Positions 43,751-55,989 of a DNA stretch of 64,000 bases are shown piece after piece (positions within the stretch are counted from its first letter, which is position 1; each line of letters begins with the position of its first letter). Both the position numbers and the translations under genes were made by a program. Under the pieces are notes generated by a model. It worked only from the letters and a program-made list of their open reading frames with translations, ran no database searches and was not told the DNA's origin. Source of the DNA: Symbiotaphrina buchneri (lineage: Eukaryota; Ascomycota; Symbiotaphrinales; Symbiotaphrinaceae). The DNA lies in the NCBI GenBank assembly GCA_001599915.1, contig BCIG01000030.1, positions 124,001-188,000 of the forward strand, in the 5' to 3' direction.

Positions 43751-44791
43751 CTACCACTGGACGTTGGCGGTCTCGGTCTCAGCAGCCCAGCTCTCGTTGC
43801 CAGTCTGGACCGGAGCGGCACCAGCAGCCCAATCCGCACCATCAGCCTCCCATGTAGCCGCAGCAGGGGCACCTGCGGTAGCAGTCGCAGCGGCGAAAGC
43901 ACCAGCAGGAGCACCAGCGACCTCCCAGTCGGCGTTGCCCTCGAAACCTTGCGACACAGCAGCCGCGCCAACCTCGTCAACACCAGGCACCTTAGCCTCA
44001 TCGACACCAGCGCTGTCCTTGTTCTCCTCAGCTTCGGGGTCACGGTAGAAGTACAGATCGACCATGACATCCCACTCGGCATCGCGCGAAGCGATAGTGC
44101 CACGGAGACGGAGGACCTCACGAGCCAAAAGCCACCAGACCAGACCGATAGCGTGGCGACCCTTGTTGTTGGTTGGGATAGCAACATCGACGAACTCGGT
44201 GGGCGAGTCAGTGTCGCAGAGAGCGATGACGGGGATGTTGACGTAGGAAGCTTCCTTGATAGCCTGCGCGTCGGTGCGGGGGTCGGTGACGATGATGAGG
44301 CGGGGTTCCTTGAACGAACGGGTGATGTAGTTGGTGAAGTTACCGGGAGTGAAACGACCGGCAATGGCGACGGCACCAGTGTGGGCAGCGAACTTGAGGA
44401 CAGCACGTTGACCGTAGGGACGAGCGGAGATGACGCAAATATCAGCTGGGTTGTCAACTGCAGCGATGATACGGGCCGCCAGGACGATCTTCTCCCTACA
44501 TTTAGAATTCCGTCAGTCCCGGACTGTAGAAGAGGGGCAGATCGAATTTGAGCAGTGGTTTCAGAAGTTGAGCTCGCGCAAGCTCTCTTCGATCACTGGG
44601 AACTGGGACTAGAGTTAAACGTACCAGGTCTTGCCAATGTTGATCACGTTGATGCCATCTGGGCGAGTCTTCCAGAGGTAAGGCTCCATGTGAACCTGGA
44701 GGTTCTTTGACCCGAGGTGGCATTGAGCTGCAAGGAGCATCTCAATGTCCTGGGAGGTAGCATTGAAAACAGGGGGGAGTTGGGCAGGCAT
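43751..44791 (-). CDS. RPS0: 40S ribosomal protein S0 (uS2, laminin-receptor homologue)
   Basis: Two exons, complement(43751..44495, 44625..44791), give 303 residues. The uS2 fold is clear: [40 protein letters not shown] over the splice, [52 protein letters not shown]-like sequence and [13 protein letters not shown]. The C-terminal part is Ala/Gly-rich and acidic with [10 protein letters not shown] and [11 protein letters not shown], the W-rich tail of eukaryotic S0. It is needed for late 20S rRNA processing and 40S structure. The 129-nt intron is longer than most here. The gene shares a 314-bp divergent promoter with a mitochondrial ribosomal protein gene. Confidence 0.97.
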
Positions 44792-45105
44792 CTTGACGTG
44801 TCAGAGATGACTTGATATGTGACAATATCAAGAAGCTGGCGATGCCGAAGGAGCGTGGTGTTGAAGATCGTCGATACTGGCCGAACTTTTCGCGATGTTG
44901 AAGTTGCTCGGAATTTCCCATTGTGCGCTTAGGGTAGGGTTTGCACGCAGGCCGAGTCAAGCTACGCCGAAAACGCGCTAGTGCAGGACTAGTCAAATGC
45001 GGAATGGTTCGCATGAAAGCCGCATCTTCAAGAAATGGTCCTATCTCGAGTGCTTTTCGAGCTGCCTGAGTATCAAGCGGCGTCGAGCATACGAAAGAGG
45101 CCAGG
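44792..45105. promoter_or_regulatory. Bidirectional promoter region RPS0/mitochondrial uS15
   Basis: 314 bp separate the two ATGs. The arrangement pairs a cytosolic and a mitochondrial small-subunit ribosomal protein gene. I cannot identify a specific ribosomal-protein promoter element by eye. Confidence 0.5.
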
Positions 45106-46157
45106 ATGCCTCCACGAATCCCGTCTTCAGGGGCTCTACAAGGGTTTGCAGGTATGAGGAATCACTACCTCGCTCTTCTGGTTGGAAACTGATTGGATGA
45201 ACAGAGTCATTAGGATTCCTATCCCTGAAACCCTCTTCCAGAATATCACAATGCTCCTTTTCTACCTCAACCTGCAGATATGCATCCCGAGATACACAGA
45301 AACGCAAAAGCAGAGACCCGTATGCAATTGCACAAGCAAAGGCGCGGAAAGCCGCGAACCTAGCTCGTCGAGAAGTGCTCCGTAAGGAACGAGAAGCTGC
45401 TCTTGGAGACCCCGTCCGCGGCGTCACAACTCCTTTCCTCGAATCTCTCGACAACCCTTTACCCTTCGTTATGACAGAAACTGAGGCCGAAGTCTCACGA
45501 ACAACTACCGCCGAGTCTCCGAATGAGCCGCCCTCCACTGGGTTCAATCCTCCACAAGCTTCTCGGTACAAGTTGCCAGAAGTCGAGAAAGCATTAGAAT
45601 ATTCTCGGTCACTCACCAAGCCTGTTGATGCGGCCAATCGAAATTCAGCAGACCCTGTTTATGAAGAACAGCAGAGGCTCTTTTTTGAAGAGAAGGATAG
45701 ATACGCCGAAACAGCCGTCTCACGGATAGCCATTCTTGCGAACATCTCTCGCGCTGGTCGTTCTAGTATTAATGTCAGGCGGTGTATTGAGGCGTTTGGA
45801 CGCCACAACACAGACGAATTCCTCGCACCCAAACCATCGGTTACCGTGGAAGGAGACAAGTCCGGGGGACAGTCGACAAAGACCCCAAGAGTTGGTCCAG
45901 ATACTGGGTCATCTGAGGTGCAGATTGCTATCATCACAGCAAAGATTAGAGCGGCTCTGCGTCACATCGAGTCAATTGGAAGGAATGATAAGATCAGTAA
46001 AAGAAGATTAAGACTCTTGGTGCACAAGCGGCAGAAATTGTTGAAGTATCTAAGGAGATCTGAAAGAGGTGGAGAGAGATGGCAGCATCTCGTCAAAACT
46101 TTGGGCATAACTGACGCAATGTGGAAGGGCGAAATTAGTCTGGCCCGGAACGTCTGA
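45106..46157 (+). CDS. Mitochondrial ribosomal protein uS15m (Mrps28)
   Basis: Two exons, 45106..45151 and 45214..46157, give 329 residues. The first exon (MPPRIPSSGALQGFAG) and the start of the second (FLSLKPSSRISQCSFSTSTC, then RYASRDTQKRK) form an Arg/Ser/Thr-rich, acid-free leader typical of mitochondrial import. The S15 domain fills the C-terminal 90 residues: DTGSSEVQIAIITAKIRAAL, HIESIGRNDKISKRRLRLL and KRQKLLKYLRRSE, matching bacterial S15 (G-S-x-E-x-Q, H-K-x-D, R-R-x-L-L-x-L-V/I-x-x-R). It binds the small-subunit rRNA in the mitochondrion. The long central extension is usual for fungal members. Confidence 0.93.
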
Positions 46158-46436
46158 TGGGCTGGCTGTTGCTAACGTGTGCGATTACCTTACTATTTTC
46201 GTGTATACTTCATTCCCCGGGATCCAGCATCCGGTCTCAAAGTGATCGCTTGCCATAATCTTACTTCAGCTATTACTCTGAGAGTTGTCATTCAGTGATC
46301 AGTTCTGGTATATGAGAGGGTGTCATTAGATCCTCTTCTATCGATCCTCGAGGAATTTTCGTGAAGATAAGGTACAAACTCGGGTGATAGAGTACATAGA
46401 ATGGGGACTTCAGGACATTGTGGTTTGATTTTGACT

Positions 46437-48333
46437 CTAGTCTTCACCTCCAGTTGGCAATCCAGATCCTCCAGCCTGCTTGGCGGACTTCGCACTGCAA
46501 ATGTCATCCACACGAAGTAGCAAGCATGCCGCCTATTTCAGTACGTTAGCATAGTGTAGGACTGTACCGAACAGAGAAACTTGCCTCGATGGCCGTCTTA
46601 ATGCTCTCTAGCTTCACAGCCTCCGGCTCCCAGACGCCGTACTCCTTCATGTCGACAATGGTCCCCTTGTCACCATCCACACCCCATGTATGCTGGCCTT
46701 CAGCGTGCTTAGCCCTCAGCTGTGTAAGCACTCTCACAGGACTGCTTCCCGCATTCTGCACGAGTGTCCGTGGAATGACCTCCATGGCTTCCGCTATTGC
46801 GCGGTATGGCCACTGTGCTACACCTTCGATGCCCTTGGCCAATTCTGCCAATCGCACACTCACGGCCATTTCCGTCGCACCGCCACCGGGAGACAACCGA
46901 GCATGGAACATGACGTTACGTGCAACTGCCATAGCATCTTGCAGATTCCGTTCTATCTCATTGAGGATATCTTTCGAGGGGCCGCGGAGGAGTATGGTGC
47001 AGGCTTTCGGGTCTTTGCACTTGGTGAGAAAGGTGAAGTATTCGTCGCCGATTTTGGAAATTTCGAAAAGACCGCAGTGCGTGCCAACATCAGATTCTTG
47101 GAGGTCTTCTACCCGGTTGACGATAGTTGCTCCGGTTGCACGAGCAATACGATTGTTGTCAGTTTTGCGGACACGGCGAAGAGCTGTGACACCTTGCTTC
47201 ACGAGGAAATGTTGTGCCAAATCTGCATGATCAGTATGTAGTCTGAGACGCCAGGGAATGGTCTTACCTGATACACCCTTCTCTGTAATGACAAGATCTG
47301 GCTTCACTGCTAGAATGGCATCGCACATCAGCTTAACCTGTTCTTCTTCAATCTGAAGAATGCGGTTCCAGTCATCCTCCTTGGTAATCTCAATATTTGT
47401 TTGAGATTCTCCCTTCTTGTATTCTAGTGGACAATCCAAAAGAACGATCCTCGGGTTTTCTATCCGTCTTCTCATCTTAGGATGTGTGATATCCTTATTC
47501 AGCATGACACCATCCAGCACTGTACTGTCTTCAATCTGTCCACCAGGAACCTTCTCCACACGTGCGTATCTCTTGATATCCACCTCCTTCTTGCCGCCTG
47601 CATCGAACTGAACCGTCCGCACCGCCTTGAGGGCGAGATTGCACATGAGTTCCGACCATCTGGAGACGAACTTTGTACCAATGGATGAAGAAATGAGTTC
47701 GTACATTGCTTTATCGTCGTTGATATCGACCGGTAGTGAGACATCATCGATTATTACCAGAGCATCGGCGAGAGCACGCTTAAAAGCCTGAATGATGACC
47801 ACGGGATGGATGTTGCGTTCAAGTTGAGGTAGAGCTTGCGCCAGAATTTCCCCAGCTGTAACCATTAGTCAACTCCAGTCTACCACCAGCAAGGCGTTAT
47901 AGCATACCCAGAATAATGACCGTTGTTGTCCCATCACCTACTTCTTCATCTTGTGTCCTACTCAGCTCGATCATACTCTTCGCTGCCGGGTGTGCCACTT
48001 CGATTTCTCGGAGGATTGCATGACCGTCGTTTGTTAGGACAATGCCACCCATGGGATCCAGAAGCATCTTGAGCATAGCTTTTGGTCCTAAACATGATCG
48101 AATGATATCTGCGACGCTTTTTGACAGTCAGACATTTCCCCTTAGGTACAAGGTTGACAATTCGTACGTTTTGGCTGCTGTGATATTTGAAAGCTGAGCT
48201 TTTCGTCCGACCTGCCTTTCACCGCTACCGGTGTCTGTACATAACAATCAGCTTCTCTGTCCTAATAGCATGTAATGGGAGGGAACCCTTAGTAAGGTGG
48301 ACACGTACTCATCACCAGGACCGGAGCCTGCAT
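46437..48333 (-). CDS. CCT3: Chaperonin CCT subunit gamma
   Basis: Six exons, complement(46437..46532, 46585..47222, 47268..47855, 47908..48116, 48168..48234, 48309..48333), give 540 residues. It opens MQAPVLVMNTGSGERQVGRK and continues AQLSNITAAKTVADIIRSCL and GPKAMLKMLLDPMGGIVLTN, then DGTTTVIILAGEIL (ATP site). Other landmarks are VDIKRYARVEKVPGG, LLDCPLEYKK, GPSKDILNEIERNLQDAMAV and PGGGATEMAVS, ending AACLLLRVDDICSAKSAKQA. CCT folds actin and tubulin in the cytosol. The last intron (46533-46584) has a GCAAGT donor and a TAG acceptor, a GC-AG intron. Using it restores the conserved ending; reading through gives an unrelated tail and an early stop. Confidence 0.96.
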
Positions 48334-49159
48334 CGTGATCTAGCTTGACGGTAGCTTTGCGAATGATCTTGTACAAGGGCTTTGGCTTGAAGATGGTCGC
48401 GTCGGCGTAATATGCGATAGAGCTGTGAAAAGGCACAGAGATTGTGTCAGAACAAAGTACAAGGGTCAAGCAGATCTTGTGGGCGTTCACTTTACGCGTC
48501 GCGAATTCAAGGACCAAACGGTTCAATTTTCTAACTACGAGTCGTCAAATTGCTTGGATGGGCGATACTGCCCGCTGTACTTTGCATGAGTGGCTCGTGC
48601 ACGCGGCACTCGCCAGATGCCAAGACAGTAGACGGCAACTGGGTCAACCTCCAACAAAACGACAAGAGATGCCATGATCCAATGCCCCCGGTGCATGGGC
48701 CTTGCACATCCAATCATCCATTCTGCTGAGGTGAAAGAATAACAGAGGATACAGAAAGGTGTCATGAGTATTCCTCTGGCTTCCTGCTAGCCATGCCTAA
48801 TCACTCCTCTACGTTGGATTCATCAAGAAGATCATCGTTCAATCATCCGCGAAAAGACCTTAAAGCAAATTCATGAAGCAAGTTAGGTGAAGCAAGTTTT
48901 ATTTCTGACCTGTGGTCGAGTACAAAGCAATCTCATAAGTGCAAATCATCGTGAAATAATGTTTTTTCGTTTTTCTTTTTCTTGAACGCAAGATTCGTAA
49001 GAAGCAATCGTTGAACAAGCAAGTCTCTCGTCTCGTGATCTCATGATTTCATGATATGATCGTGATCCAACCACCCTGTGATCACCGCAGTGTTCCCAAG
49101 TCACAGGTCTCCCTACAATTTGTGAGCTCAAGACTAACTTAGGACTCACTGACTACTTA
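48334..49159. other. Intergenic region, CCT3 promoter
   Basis: 826 bp between the CCT3 start and the end of the CAP-Gly gene. It includes AT-rich sequence near 48840-48980. I see no gene or RNA. Confidence 0.55.
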
Positions 49160-51623
49160 CTATTCGTATCGCTCAACTTGAGCACGGAAGGTCGGCTGGG
49201 CCGAACCAGGAGAGGGCTCGGTGACTGAATTTTCCGGAATTGGTACGTTTCTAGTGACTGCTCCAACGTTGCCTTTCGTCTTTGGTGTCATTGCATGGCC
49301 AATGGCCTTGAATGGCTTCGCAAGTTGCTGTCTGAACGTTGCCTTTTTGGCAGGCTGGGCTCGCTTGGAGTCAACCTTCTTCCAATAGTTAACCGGAGCG
49401 ATGTTCTGATGTCCAATCTGTGTGACATCATCTGCCTGCAAGGAACTTGACGCCTCTCTCACTTCGTCCGCGATCTGAGCAAAGCCTTGACCGAACTCCC
49501 CAATCATGTGATTAGCTGCAACACCAAGACGAGTGTTTTCCAAGAACTCCATCGGAGTCTGCTGAACATGGTCGGAGCCATGGCCTTCAACACCATGTTG
49601 CTGTGTGTGAGGTTCACCGAGATGCAGGGTCTCTGAGCCGTGTTCGCCATTGGCTTGGAAGCTGAACTCCGATTCTCCAGCTGAGACACGCTTCTGGGAG
49701 ACGTCCATGACACGAATTGGCTTCTCAGAGGGATTGAAATCCGTGGGAAGAGTAACGGCTCCATCTTTGCCCACGTCCACAGTTCTGATACGTCCGCCAG
49801 TAACCACCAACGGGGAGGTGGAGGGCGCATTGCTGGATTCTCCAGCTTCGACAGTTCCAACTTCCTCGCGAGACTTGGCCTTGGCCGCAGTAGGGACTGG
49901 CTTACGGAAGATATCGGGAGTCTCCATACCCAAGAGCGCACGATTTGCTAGTACTCTTGCCTTGTCCTCTTCAGTGGCCGTTGCAAAGACCCCGGGTGGG
50001 CTGCTCCTCAGACCGTCAGGATGGCCAATCATGGGTTTTCTGGCTTTTTTAGCTCCGCGTCGCTCTGCGGGTGAGCCATCCTGAGCCTTGGGCTTTGCAT
50101 GAGAAACGTGCTGTGAGTTTTCATGCAGAGTCTGGGTGGGGGAAATTGAATGGGAAGATTTGTTGTCTATTTTTATGTTAGCGATACTCAACCGCGGCAT
50201 AAGAGAGCTTACCATTGACTCCCTCCACATCTCGAGAGCTGCCCGCGTTATGTGGCCCAGCCTCGACTGTCTCAGAAACTGCCGGCAGAAGACCGCACTT
50301 GACCATATCCGCCTTGATTTTCTTTTGTTCAGGTGTCATATCAAGCTTAGGATTGAAGGGCTCATCTTCCTTGAGAGGTTGGGGGTCACCGATCTTCAGT
50401 TCACGACCAGCATCTTCACCATTCTTCTTTCGATTGAACATCGCTGAGAAACTCTTCTTTCCGCGCACCGCTCGCTCAACCGTCTGCGGAATAGGTGGCA
50501 TCGGAGGCATGGGGTTTGCCACGGTTGGAGTGTCCGTCACAGGAAGATCAGGATCGCCACCTGTAACACTCAGGTTCGTCAACGAGCGATTGGATCTGTT
50601 TTTCAGAAACGGAAGTCGTGACGCAGTAGCTCCATTTGAGCCTTCGCCAGTCTTGCTGAGATCGACTGTTGACCTCGAGGCTTTAGGAAGTCCACCCAGT
50701 GATGCCGCAGACCCAGTCATTGGTGGAACCTGGACATTGATACGAGTCACAGCAGACTGATGCACGAACGTGCCATGGAAAGGATTGGCTGTGAAATAGC
50801 AATGACCTTCGACCGTGCCGTTATTCTTTCCAATAGGTTCTTGAAGCTCGAGGCCCACGAAAATGCCATCAGCAAACAGAACCGGCCCGACATAGCGTAC
50901 GGTTGCGGTGTGTCCGTTCCAAGTCACGACTTCGCCGACCTTTGGTGGGGTGAATGTGGTCATGACTGGAGCCGGGTGTTGAACATTCCCACCATGAAGA
51001 TGAGCCTGTAGGGTGTTGGTGAGAGGCCACTCGGCAGCACGAGATTCGGTTCTTGCTTGTGCACCTTCCACATTGTCAGCAGGATGTTGGTTCCTAAGGT
51101 AGAGCAGCTTACTCTGGTTCTGGTCATTTTGACCTTGTTGAGGTTTGCCAGCCATCTTTGGCAACGCTGACTTACTCACGCCGTTGCTCGAGTCCTCTGA
51201 GTGCGGGCGATCAGAGTCTGATGCAAAGGCAGGATGGATGGACTTACCAAATAGTGGCCCGAAGAGCCTTGTCCAGTTGACCTTTGTTTGGTCAGATATT
51301 TCCGCTCCTTTGCGTTGAGCGTTGCCGGTGTGGTTGCCCTTGGGACTGATGAAGTCGGTGAGAGATCTCTCGAGATTCTCAATGACCGACTGAAGTTTTT
51401 GAACAAGCAGAGAAAGAGGGGATACTCTCTTGAGATCAGAAGTGTCTATCTGCTTAGGTTTCTTGATAGTACGAGATGTCTCCGTGGTTCTGTTCAGAGT
51501 GGAGCCATCGCGTCTTTGCTCAGATGGTACTGAGAAGCGTGCGTGTGAGGAGGGAGGAGGTGGAGGAGGAAGAGGCTTGTCAAGGCGACGCCTAAGCTCA
51601 CTGTAACGGTTAGAGGGTGCCAT
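49160..51623 (-). CDS. CAP-Gly domain protein
   Basis: Two exons, complement(49160..50166, 50213..51623), give 805 residues. A Pro-rich N-terminus (KPLPPPPPPSSHARF) is followed by a short helical region (LVQKLQSVIENLERSLTDFI). A CAP-Gly domain at about residues 229-296 reads VGEVVTWNGHTATVRYVGPV, then FADGIFVGLELQEPIGKNNG, then TVEGHCYFTANPFHGTFVHQ. The signature GKNDG is GKNNG here. The remaining 500 residues are largely disordered, with Pro-rich and basic patches and TPKTKGNVG near the end. CAP-Gly domains bind EEY/F tails of tubulin and EB1, so a microtubule-tip or dynactin-linked role is likely. It lacks the long coiled coil of p150/dynactin or CLIP-170, so it is probably a fungus-specific member. 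Confidence 0.82.
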
Positions 51624-53364
51624 CCTGCGACTTGATGGAGCGTCGTTCTTTGGCTATCGCGGTGCAGGCGGTAACGATGCTGTGGTGTCGTTCGTGATGT
51701 CGCCCTTGTTGCGGTCCACGATAGTGTTTGTGGGATGGGAGACGGGAGACGGCGACGGTTCGTTCCTCCGAGGGGCCGAACCTTTTTCTCGGAATAAAAC
51801 GCGCTATTTTATTCACTGCTGAGTTCTGAGTTCGAGGTACTTGCCTGAAAAGGGTTGCCGGTGGTGTTGCAGTTAATGTGTGTTATTGTTTTAACTGTGG
51901 CAGCTGTTCGTTAGGAGGGTTTCCGCTCGAGGGGTTCGACGTTAATGTCTACACGTCCATTCTACTAATTGCTTGATATACATGGGAGGATCTTGACTGA
52001 TCTGTTTTTCTTTGAACGCCTGAAGGCTGGAGCTTTCAGTCTTGCTCTTACGGTTGAGGCTGTTCTTCTGCGCAGTTCTTGAGATTACATTAAGGACAGA
52101 GATGGGGACCTGGTCAGAGATCTGTCGGCCAGACCACCAGGTTTGATTTCAATATCCTACTGGCCCTCAACTGATTTAGACAGACAAGATCGACGTTTCT
52201 TTATGGGCAAGGCGTCTGTTCCCATTGTGAAATTCTGAATGAGGGGCACCTTCAGGTCAAGATATATCAACCGAGTCATCGGTTATTTATCCTTATTCGC
52301 AAGATGTTGGATCTGTTGACCTCGCTCGCTCCTGCGTCTTGACTCGATTGCAGGCATATGCTGTAAGATTTAGATGGTTCAAGCTACTATTGTCCAGAGA
52401 TCCTGTTACAGTATTCTAGCCGTTGATGGAAATGAAAGGCACATTCTCCCATTTTGCTCGACACCAGATGGGATCTCTCTGGTTGGACAAGAATGGGTCG
52501 AAGAGGAAATCGATGGGTGATGGGCATCTATAGTTTCTTAAAAGTTCTTGAAGTAAGTCAGACTTTATATCAGGGAAACCCGGGTGTGTTTCTTGTATAT
52601 AAAATCTGAATTTCGAAGATTTTGGGATTTCGCCTATAATCTCAGACGTACAAAACATATTGTTCTGTCGATTGGAACTATTCGTATACGTTCTAGAGCG
52701 CAGTGATAGAAGGAAACATATTCTTTGCCATAAGGTATTTAGAAATGATCACATATCCCCTGATCATCAGTACTAATGTAGCCGAAGTTGGTCGCCTTGA
52801 TCTCTGAGATGAAGCCAGCTTTTCTTGATAGATATCAGACCCCTTGTCCCCTGTTCCAGATCCCTGGCTGTCAATCACGCTTTCGCGTAGGTACATGGTG
52901 TAGCTAAGGAGTAGAAGAAGGGAGGAGGTATTTCACTTTAACCCGGTTAAGCATTCAGACACACGCTCAAGTCGTTTCAGCGGGCTTGGGGGGCCAGTTC
53001 CAGTTAGTGACGTGCCCGAGCGCGCAGAGTGGCTTGCGCTGGGCCTTCCCAAAAAAGACGACGATCTATTGCTTGGGTCACTGTGACAGGGGGCTTCGGT
53101 GCTACTTTTGCTTTGCCATGACCCACCCCTCCTTCCATTCTCCGCATACCAGCTACATATTCCCGTCGAACGCGCAAGCATCCGTTTCATGCTGCTCGCT
53201 GTACAACGGGCATTGCACTGTCTCATGCGACAAGAGCCTCTTCCAATGACCCGGCGGTAGAGCGGGTTGGCAGCTGCCACAAACGTGCAGTCAAAGAGCG
53301 ATTGGCGACGTGTCTGATCGCGAGGCCTCCGTATAATCTTCCGGCTTGCATATATTACAGCATA
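51624..53364. other. 1.7-kb gene-free interval
   Basis: It lies between two divergent starts. A 147-codon minus-strand ORF (52933-53376) overlaps the next start and has biased, coil-free composition; I do not call it. The middle (52200-52900) is AT-rich. No tRNA, repeat or mobile element is recognisable. Long promoters or an unseen non-coding RNA are possible. Confidence 0.5.
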
Positions 53365-55251
53365 ATGTCCTCTCATCGGGGACGGAGCGCATCATGGCTA
53401 GCCCGATTCAGCCATGTACTGGCTTCCGTTACTAGGCCTCGCCGGGGTGGAATTGTTCTGCTGTCTCTGCTCGGGCTCATTCTTATCGCTTTTGTATATT
53501 CCAGCCTATCTGAAGTCAGTAGGCTCCTTCCTTAGTCTACGGGGTCTCAGCTGATCAATTAGGCGTCGATACCTTCATCATACAAACTGTCCAGTTACTC
53601 GCTTCCTTCGAGTTTCAGATTACCTTTTAGTCATGACGACGAAAACGCTCCACTACTTACACCTATCGACAATGCTTCTCAAATCACGGATACTGTGCCT
53701 AGCAAACTCAAGAGGCCCTACCCAACTTTCCATCTGCTGATCCCAGCGAAATCACCGAGTGTCAATCTCTGCAAGATATTATTATCTGCATTCATATTGA
53801 ACTACCCAGCACCAACACTGATCGATTTCAAACTACCCAAGGAGGAAAAGGATGAGAAGAGGGCCAGTGGGGTATACTATCCAAAGATCGCAAAAGTCTA
53901 CGACTACTTTTCGGATACTAAACGAGTACAAGATGGGGATCTGGCGTTGATACTTGATGCGGACGACATATGGTTTCAATTGCCTCCGGAAGTCATTATA
54001 CGAAGATATCACAATACTATCAAAGAGTCGAACGAGAGATTGGTTCTTAATTATGGTACTATGCCTGACCCTCAGACGGGCAAACCTGGATTGGAACCAA
54101 AATTTATCGAGCGAGTCGTGTATGGAGCCGACAAGACGTGTTTGCCAAGTAAAGATGGGGATCTTAGCTGTTTAATAGCTCCTCCGTCAACCCTTCCAGA
54201 GGATGCGTATGGCAAATTGACTGACAAAGACCCACAAGGACTTCGAAATCGCCCACGCTATCTTAATGGTGGTACAGTGATTGGCCCAGTCGAGGATTTG
54301 AAAAAGATCTATGGACGTGCCATGCAGAAGACATCGGATAGGCTTATCTTCGTTGACGAGAAACAAATCTTTGCAGAGATCTTCGGCGAACAAGAACTAC
54401 AACGTGAGGTTGTCCGTCAAGCTATGCAGAAATCAAGTTGGCGGGGATGGTTGTCTTATAAACTGGGCACCGCGTCGAATCCTAGAATTTCCAACATTAC
54501 CCTTACCGGCGATGACCCGGAGTACGGTCTTGGATTGGACTACGAATCAAATATGTTCCAAACCATGAGCAAAGCTGTCATGGACGTCGATTGGCTCCGG
54601 TACAATGACAGTTCTCTGGTGGCTTCGATGTATAACGAAACAACGAGGCCTGCTTCGAAGTATTTGTCGCTTCCCCAAGACATCATCCACGCACCTCCAC
54701 CATTCCTCCGGCATATCTTCAACACTTCCTCACCAGAAGAAGTCAAGGCGGCTCAAACTCTGGAAAAGGAAGACTCACGTATACAACATGAGACGTTCCC
54801 TCACTGGAGATCTGACCTGGACTCACTGCCTCTCTTCCTGACGTGGGAAGATGTTCCCCTAGCCACGAACCTGCATGTACCTTCCATTCCTGCGCTTATG
54901 CATCTGGATAAAGATGCACAAGTCATGGAGGGTTCTTGGAGAAAGATGTGGTATCAACCTTATGGTCGAGCTTTACTCCGCCGTGCGCTTCGAAAACCTC
55001 AGGGTCCTATTGCAGCCCACAAAGCTGCAGTTGGAGGTGAAGGTTGGTGGGACAGCCGAGGAGGGAAAGGAGGCGTCTGGACGGATCGAGGAGAGTGGCT
55101 GGCATGGGAAGAGGTGTGCAAAGGATTCGAAGACGATATTTTTAGGGATGGAAAAGGTCCGTGGTACGAAGAGCCGGAGGTCGATGATGACCCGACACCG
55201 CCGGAGAAGATTTACGATGTGTTTGGCACCTGTATCTCTGGCTGTGACTAG
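53365..55251 (+). CDS. Type II membrane glycosyltransferase-like protein
   Basis: Two exons, 53365..53514 and 53563..55251, give 612 residues. A short basic N-terminus precedes one membrane anchor (GIVLLSLLGLILIAFVYSSL, about residues 29-48), then a Ser/Pro-rich stem. The luminal part has SVNLCKILLSAFILNYPAPT, a DxD-type metal site in LALILDADDIWFQLPPEVII, RYLNGGTVIGPVEDLKKIYG and FAEIFGEQE. This order resembles fungal Golgi glycosyltransferase-like families and, more distantly, the glycosyltransferase domain of procollagen-modifying enzymes. Substrate and linkage cannot be told. Topology and anchor point to the Golgi or ER lumen. Confidence 0.68.
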
Positions 55252-55989
55252 AGATGGTTTAGAATATGGTTCTTGGAGTTTCATGGGAGGGGTCTTGACG
55301 ATCTGGATATCCGCTCAAGCAAAGCATTCCCATACGGAGTTGGACTGCGCTTAAATAGTTAATAGCAATAGCCTTCAGAAAAGGCCTTCAGTACGAAACG
55401 AGGGGATGCCTGTGATTGGAGCGCATGGTACTACCAGATTGATCTGGTATTTAATCATGTGCTGTGCCTGGAAGCTGTAGCCAATGATAAGGTAACGTAG
55501 TATCCCACTTGGAAATATCCGGGGACGCTTATTTTCCCCGCATTTGCCTTGTCTCTCTGAGCAGCGTATGCGACATCATCGTATGTGCAATGCGACGGAC
55601 GAGAAACGTCGACGCTTAGGCTTTATCGATCGTCCAGTCAGCTCCAGAGCAGGAAAGGTACTGCGTACTATGCCTTCAACAGCAGGTGCAAACAGTTGAG
55701 AACAGATGTTCCCCGCAGCTACAACGCGCATCCCGGACTGGAGGATCGCTAGCTCAGGGCACGAGCAGGGGTCGGTTGATTTCGGTGTGGGGGTTTGCAG
55801 GGTGATCATCAGGCCCAACTCCCAGAGCGGGATTTCGATGGCATCGCCGCACCTGCCCCGTCACGTCATGGGCCGATGAAGCGGGGGAGAGCTATAAAAC
55901 CCTGCAGGTCCCGGCTGTTGGTCGCAGCGCTGCTGACGGTGGGAGTCATTCTGGTCTTCCAGGTCTTCTATCTCGTTTCTAAAGCCAAT
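55252..55989. other. Intergenic region upstream of the secreted epimerase
   Basis: 738 bp. It holds a near-palindrome at 55432-55449 (TACCAGATTGATCTGGTA) and a TATA box at 55893-55899. An open frame in phase with the next gene begins at the ATG at 55876. Confidence 0.55.
55893..55899 (+). promoter_or_regulatory. TATA box of the aldose 1-epimerase gene
   Basis: A clean TATAAAA lies 91 bp before the ATG at 55990. If transcription starts about 30-60 bp beyond it, the in-frame ATG at 55876 is not in the mRNA. This supports the 55990 start with its signal peptide. Confidence 0.55.

Noticed and set aside
52933-53376. 147-codon minus-strand ORF upstream of the glycosyltransferase-like gene
   Set aside because: Arg/Ser-rich composition without motifs, and it overlaps the start of the opposite gene. 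It looks like a chance ORF.
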